The notes beneath the pieces were generated by a model. That model was not told the DNA's origin, did no database searches, and was given only the letters and a program-made list of their open reading frames with translations. Made by a program: the position numbers and the translations under genes. From Priapulus caudatus (taxonomy: Eukaryota > Priapulida > Priapulimorpha > Priapulimorphida > Priapulidae): a stretch of DNA of 28,492 bases. The DNA is taken from positions 263,250 to 291,741 of the forward strand of contig NW_014577227.1 in NCBI RefSeq assembly GCF_000485595.1. The letters run 5' to 3'. Positions 19,400-28,492 of this stretch are shown here, piece after piece. Position 1 is the first letter of the stretch; every line of letters begins with the position of its first letter.

Positions 19400-21080
19400 A
19401 TCCCTCCATCCAGTATTCCTCCTCCATCCCGTAATCCTCATCCTGTATCCCGCATTCTTTATACACCATCCTGTATCCCTTAGGCCATAATAAAAATATT
19501 GTTTGTTTGCCCTCTCCTGACCGACCCGCCAAAAAGGGGCAGACTCAAAAAATTTTATTGATCTTTCCCATTCTTTTTTTTTGTACAAATTCTATCACTG
19601 TACTGTGTACAACACATGCACCAAGCATTGAAGCAAAACAAACATTCAACATAAAAGGTATCTCCACATAAGCACACAGAACAAGGAAAAAACAAGCCGA
19701 AATTGGAAAAAACCCCCCCAAAAAAAAAAAAAAAAAGCCTACCTACCTACCCAAACTTTTCAGCCTGGGTTGGGTGAGGGCAAACAAAGATTTTTTTAAT
19801 TGTGGCCTTGTCCTTTCTACTCCATCCTGTATCCTGCATCTTGTATTCTGCATCATGTATGGCCTCTTATCCTTTGATAACCGCCATCCTGTATCCCTTA
19901 TCTTTTATAGACCACATGCCGTATCCCTCATACCTTTAACCCCATCCTGTACCCCTTATCGTTATACCCATCCTGTAATCCCTTTATCGCTTGATAGCCC
20001 CCATCCTGGATACCTTATCTTTATAGCACATCCTGTATCCCTACACCTTAATACCCATCCTGTGAATCCTTATCGTTTTATAACCAGCATCCTGTATGCC
20101 TCATTCCCATTTATACCCATCCGTCCATCCCTTATCGTTTAAATGACCACAATTCCTGTAGCCCTCACTGCCTTTATACTCCATCCGTACTTCCTTACCT
20201 TTTATACCGTCATCCCGTTACCCTACCCTTTCATACGTCCATTGTATGCTTACCTTTATACCACCATCACTGTATCCCTATCCTTTATACCCCATCATGT
20301 ATGCCCTACCTTTTAACACCGCCCATCAGTGTATGCCCTTGATCCTTTATAGCCTCCTCATGAGGGCTGCGCTTTATCCTTTCTAAACCCATCCTGTATC
20401 CCTTATCCTTTATATGCCAGTCACGGTGTATCCCGTTTTATCCTTAATAGCCCCAGTCTTGTATCCCTACTATCTCTTTATACTCCATATGTATACGCCT
20501 TATTCCGCCTTTATACCCTCCATCCGTATTCCTTATCGCTTATAACCAGCATTCGCATCTTGTATCCGCTTCAGTCCTTAATACCCCCCAGTCATTAGCC
20601 CTTATCCTTCTATACCCGCCATCTTGTATCAACCTTATCCGTTATATCGTCTCATCCTGTATTCTTACAATCACTTCTATACCCCATCAATGTAGTCCTT
20701 ATTCCTATTACAACCCATCAGAGTTCTCCTCCAGGCACCTTCTATACTCTCCCCCATCTCTGTAGCCCTTATCTAATTTATACCTTCCAGCCTGTATTTC
20801 CTTATCTTCTTGAATACGAATGCCATCTTGTGTCCCGCGCATCCTGTGAATTCCGTGGCCCGGATTGCCAAGCCCTAGGTTTACTGGCCTATACGAATAC
20901 CGCCCACATCCTAGTATTGTTCGTATCCGTTACCCAAACCTCCCTATCCTGTATACGCGTCCATAAAAATACTCTTATCCGTTAACCCCCATCCCCTGTA
21001 ATCCACCCGTTCTCGTACCTCTACGATCCTGCACAGCCATCCTGTTACCCCGATCCTGTATCGGCCTCTCGTCCCGTACC
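19400..21080 (+). repeat. Degenerate ~28-30 bp pyrimidine-rich minisatellite
   Basis: Units of catcctgtatcccttatcct plus ttatacccc, clear at both ends and very noisy in the middle, with many one-base indels. Interrupted at 19482-19808 by a transposon. It lies in what should be seipin intron 5. Confidence 0.88.
19482..19808. mobile_element. 327-bp inverted-repeat element inside the array
   Basis: The left end aggccataataaaaatatt, then gtttgtttgccctc, pairs with the right end gagggcaaacaaag followed by attgtggcct. It contains A-rich and poly-A/poly-C runs near 19715-19736 and no transposase. It sits between cctgtatccctt and tgtcctttctac, both array sequence. No clean target duplication is seen. 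Confidence 0.7.
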
Positions 21081-22360
21081 CCCCCACCCATAATCCTCCA
21101 TTGTTTAAGTGACCCGGTTCATTAGCATTGCAGCATAGTGTCTTATACGATCCTGTATCTCGCGACATGTATCCTTAGAAGTGGTGAGATAATGTATTGA
21201 TGGTATAAAAAAAAGTGCTGTTCTATATGCCGCATCGGTTGATGTCTTCATTAGAAGCAAATATACATGTACCAAACCAGAGCGAGCCCAAAATAAATAT
21301 ACCACATAGGTTGACCTTTTCTGGGCTCATGGGCGTGCATACTGCTTCTTGGCAACTTGATTCAAAACGCTATTAGCTGTTGTGAACGAGAACGAAGGAA
21401 ATCGAAAATTCACAATTCAAAATTATGGAACAATATCAAGGTCTGGTGATTAGGTACGTGTGATGAGAAGACCTCAGGCGTGGAAAATGAGCTAGAACGT
21501 GACATAATGAGAACCGATTGGCATAAAGGTTATATCAATACTTTAGTGTCTCACAAATACACAAATGTATCCCTCTGCACAGGTTTAGTAATTCTGCAGA
21601 GGAAATTGTCATACGCATTTGGGAATCATTTCAGTATAAACCAGCAACATGGGAGGCCTTGACATTGAGGTGTCAGTCAAAGCACATGCCACATTACATC
21701 GGCAGTGCTGGTGTCCACTAAGGACTTTACGGGAGGTCATGTATATATCCTAAATACTCTGTATCTAACATTTATTCTTCATGCCTAATGTGTCTTAACA
21801 TGTGTAAATATAGCATGTAGATTCAGAATGAAATGTTGTTAAGCGTTTAAATTCTGCGCAGCGCGAGATGGCTGGAAAGGCCCTCTACTTCTGTTTTAAA
21901 CCGTATAGAATTCCACAGAGCATGTCCAATATGCCCAGGGTAACGTATCTTGATATTGCAGTAACTCAACTGTCGGCAAATGTATGAATGATGTTCGCTT
22001 CCTAAGGTACATACTATTTAATCACCGCCGCAGATCTTCTCAGGCTGTGTTGTGGCAAACTACAGAATCTTAAACAACATGACCGTTCCTATCGATGATA
22101 GCGCTGTTCAGGCCTACCCGAGTTTCTAATGGGCAAGGACGAGTCACCAGCAGGTATTACGCGAAGGATTGCTTTGAGGCATCGAATCATTTGAACTGAG
22201 GAGGTCTGCAACGGCAGAGGAGAGACTGAACACGGAAGGGACGGTGAGTTTTCCATCAGTGCGCTTGCAGCACTGGTTAGATGTAGCATCCCGCAGATTA
22301 ACTGAGCCATTACTTGAATTTCTGTCATAAAATCGCAGATGGGGTCTATAAAGGGCGTAG
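21081..22360. other. No gene seen; expected site of missing seipin exons
   Basis: Mixed AT-rich sequence. I looked for the rest of the seipin lumenal domain and the second membrane helix in all plus frames and found none. Confidence 0.45.
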
Positions 22361-22379
22361 GGTCATTAGGGTATTTATC

Positions 22380-22510
22380 AACCCTCCGCAAAACCAGACT
22401 ATGTATGACCAGTTTTCTAATTGCCTGGGCACCAAGGGATGCAAACTGGAGTAAAGTGCTTGCTCAAAGATACAAAAGCAGCAGTGACTGTGGTTAGGGC
22501 CTCTAAATCC
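22380..22510 (-). mobile_element. Degenerate SINE/LINE-tail-like sequence
   Basis: The plus-strand text gcctgggcaccaagggatgc, then aaactggagtaaagtgcttgc and tcaaagatac resembles a dispersed tRNA-SINE/L2-tail motif common in invertebrate and fish genomes (tgggtg, agcaactgg, aagtgccttgctcaagg). Resemblance is from memory of the motif only. Confidence 0.35.
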
Positions 22511-22519
22511 ATCGCAGCC

Positions 22520-23580
22520 TAAGTTTGAAATAACTACATTTAGAGCAACTGCTCCTACAATGGATTACTAGAGTAATGGAATCGCTACCAATGATTACGC
22601 ATAATATGAATAACGATCCTCTAGAGGGAATTTCACTGCACTCACACGTAACCACCAGAGCGTAAGATCAGTGAATTATGATAAATACTGAGACTGATAA
22701 TTGCATATGCCAAGTCTAGATAGAAGCCTTACAGGTAGAAAAGGGTCACAGTTGCAACAAATAAACGATAAACGCGCAAATGTCCAGATATGAAAGTGTT
22801 AACAAGACGAGCAACGAGCGAATCGGTCGGCTTCACGAACCAAGATGCAAGGAAGCTGGTTCTGTCTCTACTGCGCTGATGTCGTTGGTCCGGAAATATG
22901 GTTTAGTAACCCAGTGAGCAGGCAAAGAGCAGAAAGATTTAGTTCATAGGCCCGTTAAGCTGCAAAATGTGGGCAAAATCTTAGCGTCGTAAAAGAACTA
23001 CTCTGTTCTGATTGCAAACGCTGCATACTTTAATAATGGGTGTAATTTAAAATTGGTAGACCTTACTATAAATGCGGGTATAATTTCGCAACCCCCAATT
23101 TGTGAAACAGCGCAAAACATGCAGAATTATGAGGAAACAAAAGTAATAAAACGAGCGAGAGGATGTAGCTAAAGAAAGTTAATGGTACCACAGCACGTGG
23201 GTAGTCTGCTCCGTCAGTATCTTGTGTGCCACAAGGTCAGCTAGTTCCGGCAATTATGCTGCATCAACGGAAGCCGTCGGAGAAAGCACACGCGAGCAAG
23301 GATATCTCCCTTCACTATTTCGCGCCATCGGCGAGTAATCTACTTCCCGCTACCACTCAGCTTTACTCTCGGATTCCTTCAATTCTCGCTGTTTTCTCCC
23401 TTCTGCCGTTGCCTATGTTGCCCATTCGCATTAAATTTCACATTTATCATTCACCTGTCACTTTCAGTACATTATTCACTATGCGTTCACTTTTCGCCGT
23501 TTATCGTGCACTCCTACATAGTATACCAGTCTTTCCTTAATGCTTGTTCGCCCTTAACAACACCTCTACACCGTTACTAA
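22520..23580. other. No feature assigned
   Basis: No repeat or exon supported. A 104-residue open frame at 23226-23540 has no recognised motif or splice context. Confidence 0.45.
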
Positions 23581-23589
23581 GAACTTTCA

Positions 23590-23990
23590 ACGTATGCCCT
23601 GCACTACACTCGTTACTATAACTGTTCACGTGCCTCTACACCGTTACTATACTTTCACGTGCCTCTACACCGGTCGTTACTATAGTTTCACGTGCCTCTA
23701 CACTCGTTACTATACTTTCACGTGCCTCTACACTCGTTACTATACTTTCACGTGCCTTACACTCGTTACTAATGAGCTCACGGTGCCTCTACAGCTGAGT
23801 GACATATAGCTTCACTGTGCCTCTATCACTCGTTACAAATATACTTTCACGTGCCTCTACACTAGTTAATAACTTTCACGTGCCTCTACACTCGTACTAT
23901 ACTTCACGTGCGCCTCCTACAGCTGCCGTTCAGCTAAATACTTTCACGCCTTTAACACTCGTTCTACCTATACTTTTTTACACGCCTGTT
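23590..23990 (+). repeat. ~29-bp minisatellite before a candidate acceptor
   Basis: About a dozen units of cacgtgcctctacactcgtt plus actatactt, with indels rising toward 24000. It is followed by tcgtcgctttcag, a good acceptor that resembles the repeat's actttca. Confidence 0.88.
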
Positions 23991-24130
23991 ACACTCGGCT
24001 TCATTACTGACTTTCCTCGATCGTCGCTTTCAGATCAGTTCTCGATTCCGACCAACATGTATCGGCTAACGACGGCGGCGGAACAGGGGCGGCCAAGACC
24101 TACGCGTGCCCGGACGCTCAGTGACGCTGA

Positions 24131-24529
24131 GGTCGGCGCAACGCTCACGCGCGCAGCGAGGGGCATGGGCGTCGGTCTGAGCCGCCGTGCAGCCGGGGAA
24201 GCGGCAGCGAGGGCATGGGGTCATCAGAGCCGCCGTGCAGCCGGGGAAGCGGCAGCGAGGACAGCGATGGCGGCGGCCGTGTGGTGCAATTCCTTCTGCA
24301 CGAGGAAGAGATGCTGAGCGCGCTGCGAGAGTACGACGCGGCCCAAGGTCACGAGCTCCAAGGTCACGAGCTCCAAGGTCACGAGCTCCAAGGTCACGAG
24401 CTCCAAGGTCACGAGCTCCAAGGTCAAGAGCTCCAAGGTCACAATGGCGGCGACGTGCCCCAAGGTCATGATGACGCCGCCGCGGCTGAAGCAGACATGG
24501 AGCTGCGGCACAGGCGCGTGCAGAGCTAG
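24131..24529 (+). CDS. Candidate terminal exon with acidic and repeat segments (possibly seipin tail)
   Basis: An open frame closed by TAG at 24527-24529. It contains a duplicated SEPPCSRGSGSE (48-bp direct repeat), then DSDGGGRVVQFLLHEEEMLS and ALREYDA, then six 5-residue repeats of QGHEL type and MELRHRRVQS. Two TGA codons at 24122 and 24128 separate it from the same frame after the acceptor at 24033, so the true exon start is unknown (cgcgcgcag at 24156 is another acceptor). Its place downstream of seipin exon 5 on the same strand, and the fact that animal seipins have a variable acidic Ser-rich cytosolic tail, make it a candidate last exon. It could also belong to a separate gene. Confidence 0.4.
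   Translation, partial: GRRNAHARSEGHGRRSEPPCSRGSGSEGMGSSEPPCSRGSGSEDSDGGGRVVQFLLHEEEMLSALREYDAAQGHELQGHELQGHELQGHELQGHELQGQELQGHNGGDVPQGHDDAAAAEADMELRHRRVQS
24179..24260 (+). repeat. 48-bp tandem duplication in coding frame
   Basis: gagccgccgtgcagccgggg begins at 24179 and again at 24227. The 48-bp step keeps frame (16 residues). Confidence 0.85.
24344..24433 (+). repeat. Six 15-bp coding repeats (QGHEL)
   Basis: caaggtcacgagctc six times, the last with one change (caaggtcaagagctc); five codons per unit, so frame is kept. Confidence 0.93.
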
Positions 24530-25260
24530 TCGCGGGAAGGTCGACGAAGCGCGGCGAAGACGAGTGTGTAGAGGGAGAAGGTTGTGTTGGAGGAGGGCCT
24601 CGGAGCGATGTGGGCGATTTTTGTGCGTGAAACGATTTCTTGGGTAAATTACATACGGAACGATTTGAGAGATGTGGTTTGTGTAAGAAATCATAGATAT
24701 TAAAATACCAAAATCATTTTAAGGCAACGTTTAATGAAGGAGGTAGGTGTATTTGAGGTAGTAGGATTAGGTCAAACTCATTATTAGTCTCAAATTTAGT
24801 TCGTTGATACCAATGTTATATGTCGATGTGTGCATTCTGGTCCACTGTTCACATGCTAGTCGCATGAATTCATGAATTCAAGAATTACACATTATATAAA
24901 AGCACATCATGCAGTATGCGTATACTTCCATACATACTCATGCACGTATAGGAGTAGGTGCCCTGAAATGTAAATTTTCTTTGTAGAGGCACGCATGTTA
25001 ATTGATTGTGTACAGTTATTTAATTTGTTGCATAAATTATTTTAATGTTTGAACCATAAACGTGCAATTTCCCATAATGTGGAGAGCTAAAGGAAGTCCA
25101 TGTCACAGTTTAGTTATATCTTGGCTTCTATGCAGTATTATATAAATGAGCACATGTGTGTACCGACTTACACGGGTTCGTATTGACTGCATGTAATCCA
25201 TAATACGAAATAGACAGTCTTGTTTTTAGCTGTAAAACAACTGTTAGTATTACTTTACTA
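24530..25260. other. Intergenic or 3' UTR, no feature assigned
   Basis: AT-rich. ATTAAA near 24699 is a possible poly-A signal for the preceding exon. Confidence 0.4.
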
Positions 25261-25313
25261 TAAAATTTCGCGTTTGTTTATTCGTGCGTGCGTGTCTGTT
25301 CGCTCACTTTTAT

Positions 25314-25320
25314 GCGTGTG

Positions 25321-25358
<38 letters not shown>
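25314..25358. repeat. (TG)n microsatellite
   Basis: A gtgtgtgt run ending gtgtgtgtgtag. Confidence 0.95.
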
Positions 25359-25359
<1 letters not shown>

Positions 25360-25675
25360 GGCCGCAGGTGGTGGGTGAGTTGGAGGGACGACAGTTGCCC
25401 GCCCAGAGCTTGGCGGCGCTAACGATAAGATCAGGAGTGAATAATAATAGATTATTATTATTATGGATTATTATAATATCGATTATTATTCATTCCTGAT
25501 GAGAAGCAATCGTCGTTCGTGGCATTTATGTGCCAGGGAAGTACGGGGCAGGTCGTACGCGTGGTTCACGTTATAATTATTATTATATTTCCTTTATAAT
25601 TGAAACTTTACGCGTTGAAATCTCTGATCGGTAATGAGATCTTGTTTAATTGTTCTTGTTATTATCCGAAAACAA

Positions 25676-25677
25676 CA

Positions 25678-25713
<36 letters not shown>

Positions 25714-25740
25714 TAAACGCGCGCACACACACTCACACAA
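25676..25740. repeat. (ACGC)n and (CA)n microsatellite
   Basis: Nine or so acgc units, then cacacac. Confidence 0.93.
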
Positions 25741-25756
25741 AACATGCACACAAACA

Positions 25757-26032
25757 TCCGAGTTGAACCAAATATGATTGGGAAGTTTGGGTACATGCGT
25801 ATAGCGTGTGATACTGTGAGTCAATGGTCACGAGTTCAAATCTTGTCAATTTCTATAGTAAATTATTTTCTAACTGTCGTTAAGCCCAAATGTAACTCAT
25901 AGACCCGAGCTGAACATACGAGGAAAGCTATGATTGGGCGCGCACGTAGCGTGCTGGTCTGGCAGTCAATGTTCTTGGGTTCGATTCTCGCCAATTAAAA
26001 TATTTTCTAAGAGTTGGTAGGTGAAATGTAAA
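25757..26032 (+). mobile_element. Tandem pair of tRNA-SINE-like units
   Basis: Two diverged copies, about 25757-25902 and 25903-26032, starting atccgagttgaac and acccgagctgaac and sharing tatgattggg, tagcgtg, agtcaat and attttctaa. Copy 2 has an A-box-like tagcgtgctggt (25947-25958) and a B-box-like ggttcgattct (25978-25988), the pol III promoter pattern of a tRNA. Copy 1 has weaker versions. No intact tRNA fold is claimed. Confidence 0.55.
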
Positions 26033-26069
26033 CATACATTAATCTTGCCCTTGGCAATGATCTTGACGA

Positions 26070-26340
26070 GGTAATGTAAATATTTTGAAAGTGGTCAGCG
26101 GAGTGGCCTTGAGCCCAAGGCCATGGCCTTGACATAATTTTGTAAAATCTTTGAAAATAAGAAAAGTGGCTCAAGGCCATGGCCTCGAGCTCAAGGCCAC
26201 TTAGTATTGTACCAATTTTAAAGATGGAAAAGCAGGTCAAGGCCATGGCCTTGAGCCCAAAGCCAAGCCTTCGAACAGGTAATGTAAATATTTATAAAAT
26301 GAACGAATTCATTAGGGCCAAAGTCAGGGTCAAGGTCAGC
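26070..26340. repeat. Repeats built on the palindrome CAAGGCCATGGCCTTG
   Basis: The 16-bp palindrome occurs at about 26117-26132 and 26238-26253, with a near copy at about 26172-26187 and many half-units (ctcaaggcca, gagtggcc). Units are spaced about 55-65 bp, with AT-rich spacers. Confidence 0.8.
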
Positions 26341-26499
26341 ACCACCAGATAACGACAATCCACACTAAAAGTGAATCTATCACACTGAAATCTATCTTTA
26401 TCTTTCTACTATTAACATAATAAAATAGGCACAACGAACATTTTGGTCAGGGGTTTATTAGAAAATATTTAAATCGTGGAACAACATGCTAATGCGCAT

Positions 26500-26680
26500 C
26501 TATTTGTAGTTCTAGTAGTTCTGTTTCCAATTCTAGTTTAGATCCAGTTCTAGTTCTAGTTCTAGTTCCAGTTCTAGTTCTAGTCCAAACAGTTCTAGTT
26601 CCAGTTCTAGTTTTAATTCTTGATCCAGTTCTGGTTTTAGATCCAGTTCTAGTTCTAGTTCTGACGTGAGAACTAGTTCT
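26500..26680. repeat. (TTCTAG)n-type minisatellite
   Basis: Repeats of ttctagttctagttccag with variants; on the minus strand it reads as Leu-Glu or Thr-Arg repeats, which are not taken as coding. Confidence 0.9.
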
Positions 26681-26944
26681 GTAGTTATGACTTCTGAAAT
26701 GAACTGACCTTGTCTTACAACGGGCCGCAGGCGTACAATACCGCGAGATAAAATGCGAGACAGTATGCTCATGCGTATGGGGGAATATCAGTGTAAAATA
26801 AAGTAACCGTCGTTTGCGATGGTTGACTCGGAAGACATCCAAGACGAATCGGTGTGGGCGTATCATGCTCTCTCCGCCTTCTCCCCTCCTGCTTCTCCTC
26901 CTCTTCCGCGGCATTTCTCTACTAGGGCGTAGGAGACTTCCTCG

Positions 26945-27338
26945 CGCTACATCAGGGGGTGTTGGCCATGCTGATTTTAATGTAGAGAGGGTCTGTTTCA
27001 CCAGGGGCGCCGCGCTTTATGTAGAGAGGTTCTGTCTCATCAGGGGGCGCCGAACTTGATGTAGAGAGGTGCTATCTCACCAGGTGGCGAAGAAGCTTGA
27101 TGTAGAAAGTGCTGATCTCGCCTAGGGGGCGGCCGAACATTATGTAGAGAGGGGTGCCATCTCACCAGGTGCGAAGAGCTTGATGTAGAGAAGTGGCTGT
27201 CTGCGCCAGGGGCGGGCCGAGGTTTGATTGTAGAGAGGTGGTGCTGTCTCCCAAGGGGCGCCGAGCTCAACGAAGAGAGGTTTTGTCTCACCAGGGGGCG
27301 TTGCGCTTGATGTAGAGAAGTGCTGCTTCGCTAGGGGC
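26945..27338 (+). repeat. ~39-bp array with CTCF-like core
   Basis: About nine to ten units of ttgatgtagagaggtgctgt then ctcaccagggggcgccgagc, with indels. Versions of the core include catcagggggcgcc, caccaggggcgcc, caccaggtggcg and caccagggggcg. Confidence 0.9.
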
Positions 27339-27344
27339 TATAAA

Positions 27345-28128
27345 TATGATAAGTGAAAAAATTAATCTCTCTCTCCTCGATGCTCCCACCAGCTCCGCCT
27401 TTCTTCATCCTTAGTTTAGCTCCTTTCCTACTTTTGTCGCCTCTCCACTTTCTTCACCTTTATACGTTTCACCACACCCACCATCTCGATTCTTCTTTTC
27501 CTACCCTTCCTATCTCCAACTGTCACCTCATTCCTTATCCATGCAGTTCCTCACATCTTCCTCCTCCTTCCTCCCCCTGGGTTCCTTCCTCCTCACCCAC
27601 CTCTTCTCCCCCACATCTCTTTTTCAGCTCCCTATTGATTCTCACTTCCCTTTACTTTTATTAATTTTACATCCCCTCTCCTCGTTCATCCGTCATCTCT
27701 CGATCCTTATGATCTCTTATTAACATTATAAGTATCTCTTGTTATTTTATATAAGCCTACCTTCCCGACCTCTCGACTCAAACTCACTCCACCACGTTCC
27801 CTTTCTTTTCCCTTTCCTCCCTTGCCCATCGTCATTTATCTGCATAACATCCTTCCCCATTCTCCTATATTCTCCATCTTATCCATTTACATCTTCTTCC
27901 TCTCTATTCTCTAACCCACCACCTCCTCTACTTCTCGCCACCCTCCACATCAACTTACTTCATCTTACGTCTTCGCCTACGCTTCCCGTGAGATTTCATG
28001 ACAAGTGCAGTTATGTATACCTTATGTCATGATACCTTGCTATGTATCATTTTACTATGCTTACTTAATAAATTAGCGGGTATAGATAGCAATTCAATGT
28101 TGTGCTGCCGAACAGATTTTACCGGTCG
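27345..28128. other. Pyrimidine-rich block splitting the array
   Basis: Mostly C/T-rich to about 27990 (ctcctcc, cttcctt), then mixed. No gene is supported; the Ser/Pro/Leu-rich frames are compositional. Array copies resume after it, so it may be an insertion. Confidence 0.5.
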
Positions 28129-28210
28129 GGGTTGTGGTCTCACCAGGGCGCGATAAACTTGATGTATAGAGAAGTTCTGTCTCACCAGGGGGCGCCGAAC
28201 TTCATGTAGA
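28129..28210 (+). repeat. Two more units of the CTCF-like array
   Basis: The second has an exact caccagggggcgcc (28183-28196) in the same context (tctgtct before, gaactt after) as units at 27036-27057. Confidence 0.88.
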
Positions 28211-28399
28211 GTCATAAAGCAAGAAGAGACGAGAGGCGGAGATGCACACAGACAAGGTCTGACTGAGCATCACCAACTCGTGCTCGTGCCCGTGCCAACG
28301 CATCGGTGATCTTGCTGTCTCCGTCCAGCCTACAGGTGGCGTTGCTATACATCAGTCATGCACCTGCGGATAGGAGAATTCTATTCGATTACGCAGCAT

Positions 28400-28492
28400 A
28401 TATATATATATAAAGAGAGAGAGAAAGAGAGAGAGAGAGAAATAGCGAGAGAGAGATAGAGAGAAAAGCCGAGACACAGAGAGAGAAAGAGA
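28400..28492. repeat. (AT)n then (GA)n low-complexity
   Basis: atatatata followed by gagagaga to the window end. Confidence 0.9.

Noticed and set aside
18741-19434. Long open frames with WYYLYP or CGTISTPW repeats
   Set aside because: The 24-bp period keeps every frame open; the true coding part begins at the acceptor at 19210.
22089-22391. 100-residue minus-strand frame
   Set aside because: No family recognised; it overlaps a SINE-like stretch at its start and has no splice support.
25357-25499. Possible exon after (TG)n tag reading VVGELEGRQLPAQSLAALTI
   Set aside because: The acceptor is the edge of a microsatellite, no suitable donor was found, and the protein is not recognised.
25922-25996. 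A functional tRNA gene
   Set aside because: Box A and box B are recognisable but no complete cloverleaf with paired acceptor stem is evident; a SINE is more likely.
26489-27001. 170-residue minus-strand frame with Thr-Arg repeats
   Set aside because: Arises from the TTCTAG minisatellite; the rest has no motif.

Overview
This is a nuclear genome fragment from an animal, most likely a marine-type invertebrate; the species cannot be read from the sequence. The evidence is short exons with GT/AG introns, two genes of animal-like form (GINS1 and seipin), many small inverted-repeat transposons (MITEs), a decayed LINE, and several minisatellites. There are no bacterial operons. A 10-base N run inside a (GA)n tract marks a scaffold gap.

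Layout. (1) Positions 1-8313, plus strand: the 3' half of a multi-exon gene I do not recognise. It encodes a Ser/Pro-rich, low-complexity region with SH3-ligand-like motifs and ends in a helical tail. A CpG-rich tandem array (8312-8800) follows the stop codon. (2) Positions 9200-11890: intergenic, with (GA)n and the gap. (3) Positions 11895-14876, minus strand: a complete 7-exon GINS1 (PSF1) gene. The spliced product is 196 residues, the same length as human PSF1. (4) Positions 15301-19345, plus strand: the first five exons of seipin (BSCL2), head-to-head with GINS1 across about 425 bp. Its introns hold a 457-bp palindrome, an antisense 5'-truncated LINE, a pogo-like MITE and a 24-bp minisatellite. 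(5) Positions 19400-24030: degenerate pyrimidine-rich arrays and unassigned sequence. The exons for the end of the seipin lumenal domain and its second membrane segment should lie here, but I cannot find them. (6) Positions 24131-24529: a possible acidic, repeat-bearing terminal exon. (7) Positions 24530-28492: no gene seen; a SINE-like tandem pair, palindromic repeats, and a roughly 39-bp array whose unit contains a CTCF-like core.

The two identified genes act in different processes: GINS1 in DNA replication (CMG helicase) and seipin in lipid-droplet formation at the ER. Their only evident link is a shared divergent promoter region.

I see no clear new molecular system. The two most unusual patterns are minisatellites that repeatedly abut splice acceptors, in some cases with repeat units that resemble the acceptor, and a tandem array of CTCF-like motifs. 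Many arrays carry one-base indels between units, so uncorrected long-read error must be considered wherever these regions are interpreted.
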